In this document: positions 15,363 to 23,099 of the stretch, piece after piece
Layout of the letters: the number at the start of each line of letters is the position of its first letter
Numbering within the stretch: the first letter of the stretch is position 1
Source of the DNA: Streptomyces hilarionis
GTDB lineage: Bacteria; Actinomycetota; Actinomycetes; Streptomycetales; Streptomycetaceae
Assembly (NCBI RefSeq): GCF_024539675.1
Contig: NZ_JAHHIT010000105.1
Coordinates: 1-33,528 of the forward strand
Length of the DNA: 33,528 bases
Reading direction: 5' to 3'
The notes under the pieces: generated by a model
What the model saw: the letters and a program-made list of their open reading frames with translations, nothing else
Databases searched by the model: none
What the model was told of the DNA's origin: nothing
Program-made: the position numbers and the translations under genes

Positions 15363-15880
15363 GCCCTGTCGTAGGCATCGTCATGGGGTCGGACTCCGAC
15401 TGGCCCGTCATGGAGGCCGCAGCCCAGGCCCTCGACGAGTTCGAGATCGCGTACGAGGTCGACGTCGTCTCGGCGCACCGCATGCCGCACGAGATGATCG
15501 CGTACGGCGAGCAGGCGGCCGGACGCGGACTCAAGGCGATCATCGCCGGCGCGGGCGGCGCGGCCCACCTGCCCGGCATGCTCGCCTCCGTGACCCCGCT
15601 GCCGGTGATCGGCGTGCCCGTCCCGCTGAAGTACCTGGACGGCATGGACAGCCTGCTGTCCATCGTGCAGATGCCGGCCGGCGTCCCCGTCGCCACGGTC
15701 TCCGTCGGCGGCGCGCGCAACGCCGGTCTGCTGGCCGCCCGCATCCTCGCCACCCACGACGAGGACCTCCTCGCCCGGATGCGCGACTTCCAGCAGGAGC
15801 TGAACGACCAGGCCACCGAGAAGGGCAAGCGCCTGCGCGCCAAGGTCGAGGGCTCGAACGGCTTCGGCTTCGGGAAGTGA
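15359..15880 (+). CDS. purE: N5-CAIR mutase, class I PurE
   Basis: A 173-residue enzyme that rearranges N5-CAIR to CAIR, the step after PurK. The signatures are GSDSDWPVM near the N-terminus, SAHRMP with the catalytic His, and the GAGGAAHLPGM loop. The ATG overlaps the purK stop by four bases. The C-terminal 25 residues are a Lys/Gly-rich tail slightly longer than in enterobacterial PurE. A dipeptidase gene starts seven bases after the stop, so all three are probably one transcript. Confidence 0.97.
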   Translation: MSPVVGIVMGSDSDWPVMEAAAQALDEFEIAYEVDVVSAHRMPHEMIAYGEQAAGRGLKAIIAGAGGAAHLPGMLASVTPLPVIGVPVPLKYLDGMDSLLSIVQMPAGVPVATVSVGGARNAGLLAARILATHDEDLLARMRDFQQELNDQATEKGKRLRAKVEGSNGFGFGK

Positions 15881-15887
15881 CGGCGCA

Positions 15888-17075
15888 GTGACACAGCCCA
15901 CCTCGCTGGACGAGGCCCGCGCGCTGCTGCGCGAGTTCCCGGTCGTCGACGGCCACAACGACCTGCCCTGGGCGCTGCGCGAACAGGTCCGCTACGACCT
16001 CGACGCCCGCGACGTCGCCCAGGACCAGCACGCCCGCCTGCACACCGACATCCCCCGGCTGCGCGCCGGCGGCGTCGGCGCGCAGTACTGGTCCGTCTAC
16101 GTGCGCGCGGACCTGCCCGACGCGGTCCCGGCGACGCTGGAGCAGATCGACTGCGTACGGCGGCTCATCGCCCGCCACCCGCGCGACCTGCACCCGGCGC
16201 TGACGGCCGCGGACATGGAGACGGCCCGCGCGCAGGGCCGCATCGCCTCGCTGATGGGCGCCGAGGGCGGCCACTCCATCGCCAACTCCCTCGGCGTGCT
16301 GCGCGGCCTGTACGGGCTCGGCGTGCGCTACATGACGCTCACCCACAACGACAACGTCGACTGGGCCGACTCCGCCACCGACGCGCCCCGGGCCGGCGGG
16401 CTGACCGCGTTCGGCCGCGAGGTCGTGCGGGAGATGAACCGCGAGGGCATGCTCGTCGACCTCTCGCACGTGGCCGCGACCACCATGCGCGACGCGCTCG
16501 ACGCGAGCACGGCGCCGGTGATCTTCTCCCACTCCTCCGCGCGAGCGGTGTGCGACCACCCCCGCAACGTCCCCGACGACGTGCTGGAGCGCCTGCCCGC
16601 CAACGGCGGGATGGCGATGGTGACGTTCGTGCCGAAGTTCGTCCTCCAGGCGGCGGTCGACTGGACGGCCGCGGCCGACGACAACATGCGCGCCCACGGC
16701 TTCCACCACCTCGACACCACCCCCGAGGCGATGAAGGTCCACCGCGCCTTCGAGGAGACCCGCCCCCGCCCGGTCGCCACCGTCGCCACGGTCGCCGACC
16801 ACCTCGACCACATGCGCGAGGTCGCCGGCATCGACTGCGTCGGCATCGGCGGCGACTACGACGGCACGGCCTTCACCCCCGAGGGCCTCGACGACGTCTC
16901 CGGCTACCCCCGGCTGATCGCGGAGCTGCTGGACCGCGGCTGGTCCAGGGCCGACCTCGCCAAGCTGACCTGGCAGAACGCGGTGCGGGTGCTGGGCGCG
17001 GCCGAGGACGTGGCGCGCGACCTGCGGGCGACGCGCGCGGCGTCCCACGCGACGATCGAGTCGCTGGACGGCTGA
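15888..17075 (+). CDS. Zinc membrane-dipeptidase family protein (peptidase M19)
   Basis: A 395-residue M19/renal-dipeptidase-like metallopeptidase hydrolysing dipeptides, with a TIM-barrel fold. The metal-site residues are all visible: H23 and D25 (DGHNDLPW), E126 (GAEGG), H194 (DLSHVA), H215 (FSHSS) and the acid D323 (GGDYDG). CDHPRN with R226 and LTHNDN are also conserved. No signal peptide is seen, so it is probably cytosolic. The GTG at 15888 lies seven bases after purE, so the gene is in the purKE transcript. Some bacterial M19 enzymes act on D-amino-acid or other dipeptides, and the substrate cannot be read from sequence. A terminator follows. Confidence 0.93.
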   Translation: MTQPTSLDEARALLREFPVVDGHNDLPWALREQVRYDLDARDVAQDQHARLHTDIPRLRAGGVGAQYWSVYVRADLPDAVPATLEQIDCVRRLIARHPRDLHPALTAADMETARAQGRIASLMGAEGGHSIANSLGVLRGLYGLGVRYMTLTHNDNVDWADSATDAPRAGGLTAFGREVVREMNREGMLVDLSHVAATTMRDALDASTAPVIFSHSSARAVCDHPRNVPDDVLERLPANGGMAMVTFVPKFVLQAAVDWTAAADDNMRAHGFHHLDTTPEAMKVHRAFEETRPRPVATVATVADHLDHMREVAGIDCVGIGGDYDGTAFTPEGLDDVSGYPRLIAELLDRGWSRADLAKLTWQNAVRVLGAAEDVARDLRATRAASHATIESLDG

Positions 17076-17092
17076 CACGGGCCGTCGGGGCA

Positions 17093-17125
17093 CACGGGCG
17101 GGCCGGCGCGAACGGCCCGCCCGTG
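17093..17125 (+). terminator. Terminator of the purK-purE-dipeptidase transcript
   Basis: A perfect 12-bp GC-rich stem (17093-17104 with 17114-17125) with a 9-base loop starts 18 bases past the dipeptidase stop. Confidence 0.8.
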
Positions 17126-17214
17126 CGCGTACCCCCGAACGCCCCGTCCACCAGGAAGCGCGCCGCCCGCCGTGCGACGGTGGCCGTACTGCTGACCGAC
17201 GTACGGAGACCGTC

Positions 17215-18345
17215 ATGGCCGACCTCCAGGACGAACTGCACGCCCTCCCCGAGGCCGGCGAGCTCCCCGACACCGCGCCGGCAGCCCCCGTCGCCCCGCC
17301 GCCCCCGGCCGCGAGCAGTGCCGGCGGGGCGGGCAGCGCGGGCAGCGCGCTGGAGCGCGCCGGGGCCCTCCTCACCGCCCATCCCGTCATCGACGGACAC
17401 AGCGCCCTGCCCCGGGCGCTGAGCGACCTGCCCTGGTACGACCTGCAACTCGGCGAGAGCGGCGTCGACACGCACGTGCTGCGGCTGCGCGAAGGGCACG
17501 TGGGCGCGCTGCTGTGGTCGCTGCGGCTGCCGGAGCGTGCCGTGGGGGAGCGGGCGGTGGGCGCCACCCTGGAGCAGCTGGACCTCGTCAGGTCGGTGAT
17601 CGCCGCGCATCCCGAGGGCCTGCGGCCGGCCCGCAGCGCGGGACAGGTCATCGACGCCCGCAACTGCGGCCGGATCGCCGTCGTCCTCGGGCCGGCCGAC
17701 GCCGCCGCGCTCGACGACTCCCTGGGCATCCTGCGGGTGCTGCAGTCCCTCGGGCTGCGCGTCCTCACCCTGGCCGGGGCCTCGTGGGCGGGCGAGGCGG
17801 GGCTGACCCGGTTCGGCGAGGAGGTCGTGCGGGAGATGAACCGGCTCGGCGTGCTCGCCGACCTGTCCGGCGCCTCCGACGCCACGGCCGCCCGCGCCCT
17901 GGCGCTGTCCAAGACGCCGGTCCTGTGCACCCGCTCCGCCGCCCGCTCCCTGCGCGCCCACCCCGACAACCTGTCCGACGCGCTGCTCGCCGAGCTCGGC
18001 GCGGCGAAGGGGCTGTGCCTGGTGCCGTCGTCGCCCGAGCGGACCGGGCCGGACGTGCGGGACGTGGCCGACCATCTCGACCACGTCCGCGCGATCGCGG
18101 GCCCCGAGAGCGTGGGCCTGTCCGGCGCGCACGACGCGCCGACGGCCTCCGACGCCGCCCCCGATTACCCGCAGCTGATCGCCGAGCTCCTGCGCCGTGG
18201 CTGGCCGGAGTCCGACATCGCCCTGTTGACCTGGGGAAACATGCAGCGCGTCCTGCGCTCGGCCGACTTCGCGGCGCGCGCGGCACGAGAACGCCGAAAG
18301 CCGTCGACGGTCCGCATCACCGAACTGGACACGACGGACGTCTGA
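17215..18345 (+). CDS. Metal-site-less M19 dipeptidase paralogue (probable pseudoenzyme)
   Basis: A 376-residue homologue of the preceding dipeptidase along its length (VIDGHSALP, RFGEEVVREMNR, ADLSG, PQLIAELLRRGWPESDIALLTWGN). Aligned by eye, the metal and active-site residues are nearly all replaced: H62 is kept, but D25 becomes A64, E126 becomes A161, H194 becomes G219, H215 becomes T239, D323 becomes A305, and the HPRN Arg becomes D251. It has also lost about 40 residues before the C-terminal third. Residues 20-45 are a Pro/Ala/Gly linker. The frame is intact, and the ATG has GGAG upstream, so it seems expressed and maintained. A binding or regulatory role is possible. Hydrolytic activity is unlikely. 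Confidence 0.85.
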   Translation: MADLQDELHALPEAGELPDTAPAAPVAPPPPAASSAGGAGSAGSALERAGALLTAHPVIDGHSALPRALSDLPWYDLQLGESGVDTHVLRLREGHVGALLWSLRLPERAVGERAVGATLEQLDLVRSVIAAHPEGLRPARSAGQVIDARNCGRIAVVLGPADAAALDDSLGILRVLQSLGLRVLTLAGASWAGEAGLTRFGEEVVREMNRLGVLADLSGASDATAARALALSKTPVLCTRSAARSLRAHPDNLSDALLAELGAAKGLCLVPSSPERTGPDVRDVADHLDHVRAIAGPESVGLSGAHDAPTASDAAPDYPQLIAELLRRGWPESDIALLTWGNMQRVLRSADFAARAARERRKPSTVRITELDTTDV

Positions 18346-18350
18346 CCCTG

Positions 18351-18384
18351 CCCGCGCCCGGGTGCGGCCGCCCGGGGACGCGGG
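18351..18384. terminator. GC-rich hairpin between convergent genes
   Basis: CCCGCG (18351-18356) pairs with CGCGGG (18379-18384), enclosing a CCGGG/CCCGG inner stem. It lies between the dipeptidase paralogue and the VOC gene, both ending here. Confidence 0.5.
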
Positions 18385-18396
18385 GCGGCCCCGGGG

Positions 18397-18801
18397 TCAG
18401 CCCAGGGGCTGTTCCACACGGCACAGGCAGAACGGGTGGCCCGCCGGGTCGGCATACACCATGAAGTCCTTCGTCTCCCGGTCCTCCAGGTCCAGCGGGC
18501 GCGCCCCCAGCTTCAGCACCCGCTCGTGGGCCTCGTCCATCTCCTCCCAGGTGGCGCCGCCGTCGAGGTCGAGGTGGAGCTGCTGGGGGTTGAGGTCGGC
18601 GCGCGGCCACTCGGGCGGGGTGTAGTCCTCCACCTGCTGGAAGGCGATCCGGGGGCCGCCGGGCACGTGCAGCACGAACCAGTCGTCCACCCCGTCCTCG
18701 GCCTCGGGCGTGCCGCCGAGGACCGCCGCGTAGAACGCGGCGAGCGCGCGCGGATCGGGACAGTCGAGGACGACGGAGCGGAAGCGGGCGACGGGCGGCA
18801 T
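18397..18801 (-). CDS. VOC-family (glyoxalase-like) protein
   Basis: A 134-residue vicinal-oxygen-chelate fold protein with two beta-alpha-beta-beta-beta halves: FRSVVLDCPDPRALAAFYAAVLGG opens the first, and QLHLDLDGG with a C-terminal YADPAGHPFCLC closes the second. This subtype is common in actinomycetes and usually lacks an assigned reaction. AGGAGG lies upstream of the ATG. The adjacent remnant at 18850-19167 is a tandem paralogue sharing the YADPAGHPFCLCR ending. Function otherwise unknown. Confidence 0.88.
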   Translation of the reverse strand: MPPVARFRSVVLDCPDPRALAAFYAAVLGGTPEAEDGVDDWFVLHVPGGPRIAFQQVEDYTPPEWPRADLNPQQLHLDLDGGATWEEMDEAHERVLKLGARPLDLEDRETKDFMVYADPAGHPFCLCRVEQPLG

Positions 18802-18849
18802 GGGACCTCCTGGGCCGGACGTGTGCAGATGTGCGCCGCCGCGGCGGTC

Positions 18850-19167
18850 TCAGCAGCGGCACAGGCAGAACGGGTGCCCAGCGGGATCGGCGTACACACG
18901 CCAGTCACGGGAGCGGTCCGCCGTGTCCAGCGGCTTCGCGCCCAGCGCGAGCACGCCGCGTTCGGCGGTGTCGAGGTCGGTGACGGTCAGGTCGAGGTGG
19001 AACTGCTGCGACCGCTGCGATGCGGGCCACTGCGGCGGGACGAACCCGGGGGCGGCCTGGAAGGCCAGCGACCGGCCGTCGGGCGTGCGGACGTCCACCC
19101 ACTCCCCGTCGCCCTCGACGGTGCCGCCCAGCACCTCGGCGTAGAACCCGGCCAGCGCGCGCGAGTC
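18850..19167 (-). pseudogene. VOC-family protein remnant, 5' end deleted
   Basis: The frame encodes a VOC domain from RALAGFYAEVLGG to the end (HPFCLCRC) but lacks the usual start and first beta strand (about 15 residues before the DPRAL-type motif). Upstream of about 19167 the open frame continues, but it is the antisense of the CGNR gene remnant on the plus strand. A chimeric protein from an upstream start near 19404 is possible, though no ribosome site supports it. It is paralogous to the intact VOC gene beside it. Interpretation: a deletion removed the 5' end together with that of the divergent neighbour. Confidence 0.72.
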
Positions 19168-19513
19168 CCTGCGCGCCGCCCTGCTGGCGCACGCCGGCCA
19201 CGCCCCGCACCGCGCGGTGACCCCGCTGGGCGAGCTGCTGGCGTCCGCGCCCCTCGTGGTCGCCGTCGACGAACAGGACGGCTCGGCCCGCCTCGCGCCC
19301 TCCGGCCCCGCCGGCGGCGCCCCGCTCCTCTCCCGCACGGCCGCCGCCGTCGCCCAGGCGCTCGTCGAGGGCACCTGGACCCGGCTGAAGGCCTGCGAGG
19401 CCACGACCTGCCACTGGGCGTACTACGACCGCAGCCCGGCGGGCCGGGGCCGCTGGTGCTCCATGCAGGTGTGCGGGGCGCGCGCCAAGATGCGCCGCTA
19501 CCGGGCCAAGTAA
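19157..19513 (+). pseudogene. CGNR zinc-finger protein remnant, 5' end deleted
   Basis: In frame from about 19157, SLRAALLAHAGH leads into a helical segment and then the zinc-finger end: CEATTCHWAYYDRS, WCSMQVCGARAK. This matches the C-terminal half of CGNR (ABATE-type) transcription regulators, with CGAR in place of CGNR. Whole family members are usually about 170-200 residues; only about 118 codons remain, and a stop lies in frame at 19142. The first available start is a GTG at 19217 without a ribosome site. The N-terminal ABATE part is missing, and the plus strand directly before the remnant is antisense to the VOC gene. Residual expression cannot be excluded. Confidence 0.72.
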
Positions 19514-19600
19514 CCCGCCGATCGGCTCGGGGGCGGCTCGGGGGCGGTTCAGGGGTGGTTCACCGGCCGGGCCACAGCCCGGTGGTGCAGAATGCAGCAA

Positions 19601-19641
19601 GACGCCGGTTCGGCCGACTGAGCCTCGGCCGAACCGGCGTC
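19601..19641. terminator. Perfect 17-bp bidirectional terminator
   Basis: Arms 19601-19617 and 19625-19641 are perfectly complementary with a 7-base loop. The stem lies between the CGNR remnant (plus) and the UDP-glucose dehydrogenase gene (minus). Confidence 0.88.
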
Positions 19642-19652
19642 GCCCGCGGCCG

Positions 19653-20996
19653 CTACGCGGTCGGGCGGCCCATGGCCCGGTAGGTCCAGCCCGCCTTGCG
19701 CCACAGCTGCGGGTCCAGCGCGTTGCGTCCGTCGAGCACCAGCCGGGTCGTCGCGACCTCGCCCAGCGCCGCCGGGTCCAGGTCCCGGAACTCCCGCCAC
19801 TCGGTGAGGTGCAGCACGGCGTCCGCACCCCGGACGGCGTCGAGCGCCGAATCGGCGTAGCCCAGGGTCGGGAAGAGCCGGCGCGCGTTCTCCATCCCCT
19901 TCGGGTCGTACACGGTGACCTGACCGCCCTGCAGATGGATCTGCCCGGCGACGTTGAGCGCGGGGGAGTCGCGGACGTCGTCCGAGTCGGGCTTGAACGT
20001 CGCGCCCAGCACGGCGATCCGCTTGCCCAGGAACGACCCGCCCCCCAGCTCCTGCCGCGCCAGCTCGACCATCCGCCCGCGCTGGCGCATGTTCACCGAG
20101 TCGATCTCGCGCAGGAACGTCAGCGCCTGGTCCGCCCCCAGCTCGCCGGCCCGGGCCATGAACGCGCGGATGTCCTTGGGCAGACAGCCGCCCCCGAACC
20201 CGATCCCGGCCCGCAGGAACTTCGCGCCGATCCGGTCGTCGTAACCGATGGCCTCGGCCAGCTTGGCGACGTCGCCGTCGGCGGCCTCGCACACCTCCGC
20301 CATGGCGTTGATGAAGGAGATCTTGGTGGCGAGGAAGGAGTTGGCCGACGTCTTCACCAGCTCGGCCGTGGGGAAGTCGGTCACCACGAACGGGGTGCCC
20401 TCGCCGACGGGCGTCTCGTACACCTGCCGCAGCAGCGCCTCGGCCCGCTCGCTGCGCACCCCCACCACGATCCGGTCCGGGTGCAGCGTGTCCTGCACCG
20501 CGTACCCCTCGCGCAGGAACTCCGGGTTCCAGGCCAGTTCGGCGTCCTCGCCGGCCGGCGCGAGCGCGGCGATCGTGCGGGCCAGCCGGTCCGCGGAGCC
20601 CACCGGCACCGTCGACTTGCCCACCACCAGGGCCGGCCGCGCCAGGTGCGGGGCGAGGGAGGCCACCGCGGACTCGACGTACGACATGTCACAGGCGTAC
20701 TCGCCGTGCTTCTGCGGCGTGTTGACGCAGACGAAGTGGACGTCGCCGAAGGCCCCCACCTCGGCCCAGTCCTGGGTGAACCGCAGCCGCCCGCTCGACC
20801 CCTCGAAACCGGCGACGTGCCGGCGCAGCAGCTCCTCGAGGCCCGGCTCGTACATGGGGGTCTCGCCGCGTTCGAGCATCTCGATCTTCTCGCGGACGAC
20901 GTCGAGAGCGAGCACCTCGAAGCCCAGCTCGGCCATGGCCGCGGCGTGCGTGGCGCCGAGATAGCCGGTGCCGATCACGGTGATCTTGAGGGCCAT
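19653..20996 (-). CDS. ugd: UDP-glucose 6-dehydrogenase family protein
   Basis: A 447-residue cytoplasmic NAD-dependent sugar-nucleotide dehydrogenase oxidising UDP-glucose to UDP-glucuronate. The Rossmann motif GTGYLG is at 9-14. STVPVGS, E159 in NPEFLREG, K215 and N219 in the central helix, and catalytic C271 in GFGGGCLPKD are all present. The C-terminal UDP-binding domain has GATFKPDSDDVRDSP. AGGAG supports the ATG at 20996. UDP-glucuronate would feed acidic cell-wall polymers or glycans, consistent with the LCP-rich region nearby. GDP-mannose or UDP-ManNAc dehydrogenases share this fold, so the exact sugar is likely but not proven. Confidence 0.92.
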   Translation of the reverse strand: MALKITVIGTGYLGATHAAAMAELGFEVLALDVVREKIEMLERGETPMYEPGLEELLRRHVAGFEGSSGRLRFTQDWAEVGAFGDVHFVCVNTPQKHGEYACDMSYVESAVASLAPHLARPALVVGKSTVPVGSADRLARTIAALAPAGEDAELAWNPEFLREGYAVQDTLHPDRIVVGVRSERAEALLRQVYETPVGEGTPFVVTDFPTAELVKTSANSFLATKISFINAMAEVCEAADGDVAKLAEAIGYDDRIGAKFLRAGIGFGGGCLPKDIRAFMARAGELGADQALTFLREIDSVNMRQRGRMVELARQELGGGSFLGKRIAVLGATFKPDSDDVRDSPALNVAGQIHLQGGQVTVYDPKGMENARRLFPTLGYADSALDAVRGADAVLHLTEWREFRDLDPAALGEVATTRLVLDGRNALDPQLWRKAGWTYRAMGRPTA

Positions 20997-21142
20997 GGAT
21001 GCTCCTGGTGGGGGTTGCCGTCACTGCGCGCCCGAGCATAGTCGGGGCGTGTCGGCGCCCCCCACCGGGCAGATCACCGGAGCCGGACCCCTGTCGCCAA
21101 ACTCACGTATCACTGGCATCGGCGGGACCATTAAAATTTGAG

Positions 21143-21169
21143 TTACTTAACGGTAATTAGCGTCGGTAA
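21143..21169. promoter_or_regulatory. AT-rich operator-like region before the acyl-CoA dehydrogenase
   Basis: The dyad TTAC-TTAACG-GTAA (21143-21156) overlaps two direct copies of CGGTAA (21151 and 21164, 13 bases apart). This sits in the AT-richest patch I saw in the window, 30-56 bases before the TTG start. A TetR-type fatty-acid regulator site is a guess. Confidence 0.4.
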
Positions 21170-21198
21170 ACGCAGCGTCTTTGGAGTGTGAGGACACC

Positions 21199-22356
21199 TT
21201 GGCCGGATCGGCTGACTTCGACCTGTACCGCCCGTCCGAGGAGCACGACATGCTCCGCGACGCCATCCGCTCCCTGTCCGAGGCGAAGATCGCGCCGTTC
21301 GCGGCGGCTGTGGACGAGGAGGCCCGCTTCCCGCAGGAGGCGCTGGACGCGCTGGTGGCGAGCGACCTGCACGCCGTGCACGTCCCCGAGGAGTACGGCG
21401 GCGCCGGCGCCGACGCCCTCGCGACGGTCATCGTGATCGAGGAGGTCGCCCGCGTCTGCGTGTCCTCCTCCCTGATCCCCGCGGTGAACAAGCTGGGCTC
21501 GCTCCCGGTGATCCTCTCCGGCTCCGAGGACCTGAAGAAGAAGTACCTGTCGCCGCTGGCGAAGGGCGACGCGATGTTCTCGTACGCCCTCTCCGAGCCG
21601 GACGCCGGATCGGACGCGGCCGGCATGAAGACGAAGGCGGTCCGCGACGGCGACCACTGGATCCTCAACGGCGTCAAGCGCTGGATCACCAACGCCGGCG
21701 TCAGCGAGTACTACACGGTCATGGCCGTGACGGACCCGTCGAAGCGCTCCAAGGGCATCTCCGCGTTCGTCGTCGAGAAGTCCGACGAGGGCGTCTCCTT
21801 CGGCGCCCCGGAGAAGAAGCTGGGCATCAAGGGCTCCCCGACCCGCGAGGTCTACTTCGACAACGTCCGCATCCCGGCCGACCGCATGATCGGCGAGGAG
21901 GGCACGGGCTTCGCGACCGCCATGAAGACCCTGGACCACACCCGCATCACGATCGCCGCGCAGGCCCTCGGCGTCGCCCAGGGCGCCTTCGACTACGCCA
22001 AGGGCTACGTCCAGGAGCGCAAGCAGTTCGGCAAGCCGATCGCCGACTTCCAGGGCATCCAGTTCATGCTCGCCGACATGGCCATGAAGATCGAGGCCGC
22101 GCGCCAGCTCACCTACGCGGCCGCGGCCAAGTCCGAGCGCCTGGACTCCGACCTCACCTTCCAGGGCGCGGCCGCCAAGTGCTTCGCCTCGGACGTGGCG
22201 ATGGAGGTCACCACGGACGCCGTCCAGCTCCTCGGCGGCTACGGCTACACCCGTGACTACCCGGTCGAGCGCATGATGCGCGACGCCAAGATCACGCAGA
22301 TCTACGAAGGCACGAACCAGGTCCAGCGGATCGTGATGGCCCGCAACCTGCCCTAG
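21199..22356 (+). CDS. Acyl-CoA dehydrogenase
   Basis: A 385-residue FAD flavoenzyme catalysing alpha,beta-dehydrogenation of acyl-CoA. The signature ALSEPDAGSDA and the FAD-binding WITNAG are present. RKQFGKPIADFQ lies in the C-terminal helical domain, and the catalytic base is E370 in IYEGTNQ. The glutamate position is the short/branched-chain type (butyryl-CoA dehydrogenase-like). The start is taken as TTG at 21199 after GTGAGGAC, giving the usual N-terminus; an in-frame ATG at 21181 lacks a ribosome site. Substrate chain length is not readable. Monocistronic, flanked by an operator-like region and two hairpins. Confidence 0.93.
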   Translation: MAGSADFDLYRPSEEHDMLRDAIRSLSEAKIAPFAAAVDEEARFPQEALDALVASDLHAVHVPEEYGGAGADALATVIVIEEVARVCVSSSLIPAVNKLGSLPVILSGSEDLKKKYLSPLAKGDAMFSYALSEPDAGSDAAGMKTKAVRDGDHWILNGVKRWITNAGVSEYYTVMAVTDPSKRSKGISAFVVEKSDEGVSFGAPEKKLGIKGSPTREVYFDNVRIPADRMIGEEGTGFATAMKTLDHTRITIAAQALGVAQGAFDYAKGYVQERKQFGKPIADFQGIQFMLADMAMKIEAARQLTYAAAAKSERLDSDLTFQGAAAKCFASDVAMEVTTDAVQLLGGYGYTRDYPVERMMRDAKITQIYEGTNQVQRIVMARNLP

Positions 22357-22368
22357 CTAGGGCCCCGT

Positions 22369-22428
22369 CGTTCGGATCATGTCGGCGGCCGAGAAGCGCA
22401 GTCCCTTTCGGCCGACCTGATCCGAACG
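22369..22428 (+). terminator. Long-loop inverted repeat after the acyl-CoA dehydrogenase
   Basis: Arms 22369-22385 and 22412-22428 match at 16 of 17 positions around a 26-base insert that itself holds GGCCGA/TCGGCC. It starts 12 bases after the stop codon. It may be a dispersed hairpin element as well as a terminator. Confidence 0.65.
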
Positions 22429-22474
22429 AAAGGCCCCGGGCGCCGGGCGGGAACCCCGCGTCCCGGCGTGCGTC

Positions 22475-22511
22475 CCTCGCCCTCCGTCCGTTCGCCGGAC
22501 GGAGGGCGAGG
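22475..22511. terminator. Perfect 16-bp stem-loop
   Basis: Arms 22475-22490 and 22496-22511 pair perfectly with loop TTCGC. It is the second hairpin in the 208-base gap after the acyl-CoA dehydrogenase and lies 54 bases before the next gene, so it insulates that gene from read-through. Confidence 0.78.
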
Positions 22512-22564
22512 TGCGTGTGGTGGCCGCGGCCGTGCGGGGCCACGATGGAGTCGGGAGGTGCTCC

Positions 22565-23017
22565 ATGGCGCGTGACGAAGGCCTGACGCTGCGCCTGCGG
22601 CGCGTGCTGCCCGCCGCGCCGCCGGCCGTCTTCCGCGCCCTGACCGATCCCACGGAGCTGGCCCGCTGGTGGGGCCCCGACGGCTTCACCGTCCCCGACG
22701 CGCGCGGTGACCCCGAACCCGGCGGGACCTACCGCATCACGATGCGGCCCCCCGAGGGGCCGGTGTTCCACCTCGCCGGGCAGTACCTCGCCGTCGATCC
22801 CCCACGGCTGCTGCGCTGCACCTTCCGCTGGGAGGAACCCGACCCCGACGACCGTGAGACGGTCGTCGCGCTGACCCTGCACGACCGCGCCGGCGACTCG
22901 ACCGAGCTGGTCCTGACCCAGGAGGGCTTCGCCACCGAGCGGCGGCGCGCGCTGCACGAGGAGGGCTGGCGCGAGGCCCTCGGCAAGCTGGCGGCCCTGC
23001 TCGCGCCCACGGCCTGA
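22565..23017 (+). CDS. SRPBCC / AHSA1-like (activator of Hsp90 ATPase homologue) protein
   Basis: A 150-residue START-like fold protein. The opening LRRVLPAAPPAVFRALTD followed by LARWWGPDGF is the hallmark of AHSA1-type SRPBCC proteins. The end has the typical GWREALGKLAALL helix. Such proteins bind hydrophobic ligands, and their function in bacteria is mostly unknown. GGGAGGTG before the ATG at 22565 fixes the start over longer in-frame options. Cytoplasmic. Convergent with the thioesterase gene. Confidence 0.87.
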   Translation: MARDEGLTLRLRRVLPAAPPAVFRALTDPTELARWWGPDGFTVPDARGDPEPGGTYRITMRPPEGPVFHLAGQYLAVDPPRLLRCTFRWEEPDPDDRETVVALTLHDRAGDSTELVLTQEGFATERRRALHEEGWREALGKLAALLAPTA

Positions 23018-23063
23018 CCGGCGGCGGCACGCGGGCGCGCGCTCACCCGTCGACGCCAGAGGC

Positions 23064-23087
23064 CGTCGAAGCGCCCGGCCTTCGACG
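23064..23087. terminator. Hairpin between convergent genes
   Basis: CGTCGAAG (23064-23071) pairs with CTTCGACG (23080-23087) over an 8-base loop, between the AHSA1-like and thioesterase genes. Confidence 0.55.
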
Positions 23088-23099
23088 CGGGCGCGGGCC

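Noticed and set aside
15540..17969. Very long open frame (about 800 codons) on the minus strand
   Set aside because: It is antisense to purE and the two dipeptidase genes, has low-complexity Arg/Ser/Gly composition and no ribosome site. It is a by-product of high GC.
8155..18165. Leu TTA codons (bldA control) in the coding regions
   Set aside because: The TTA strings I noticed (about 8156, 12437 and 18164) are out of frame and read as Tyr TAC. The scan by eye was not exhaustive.
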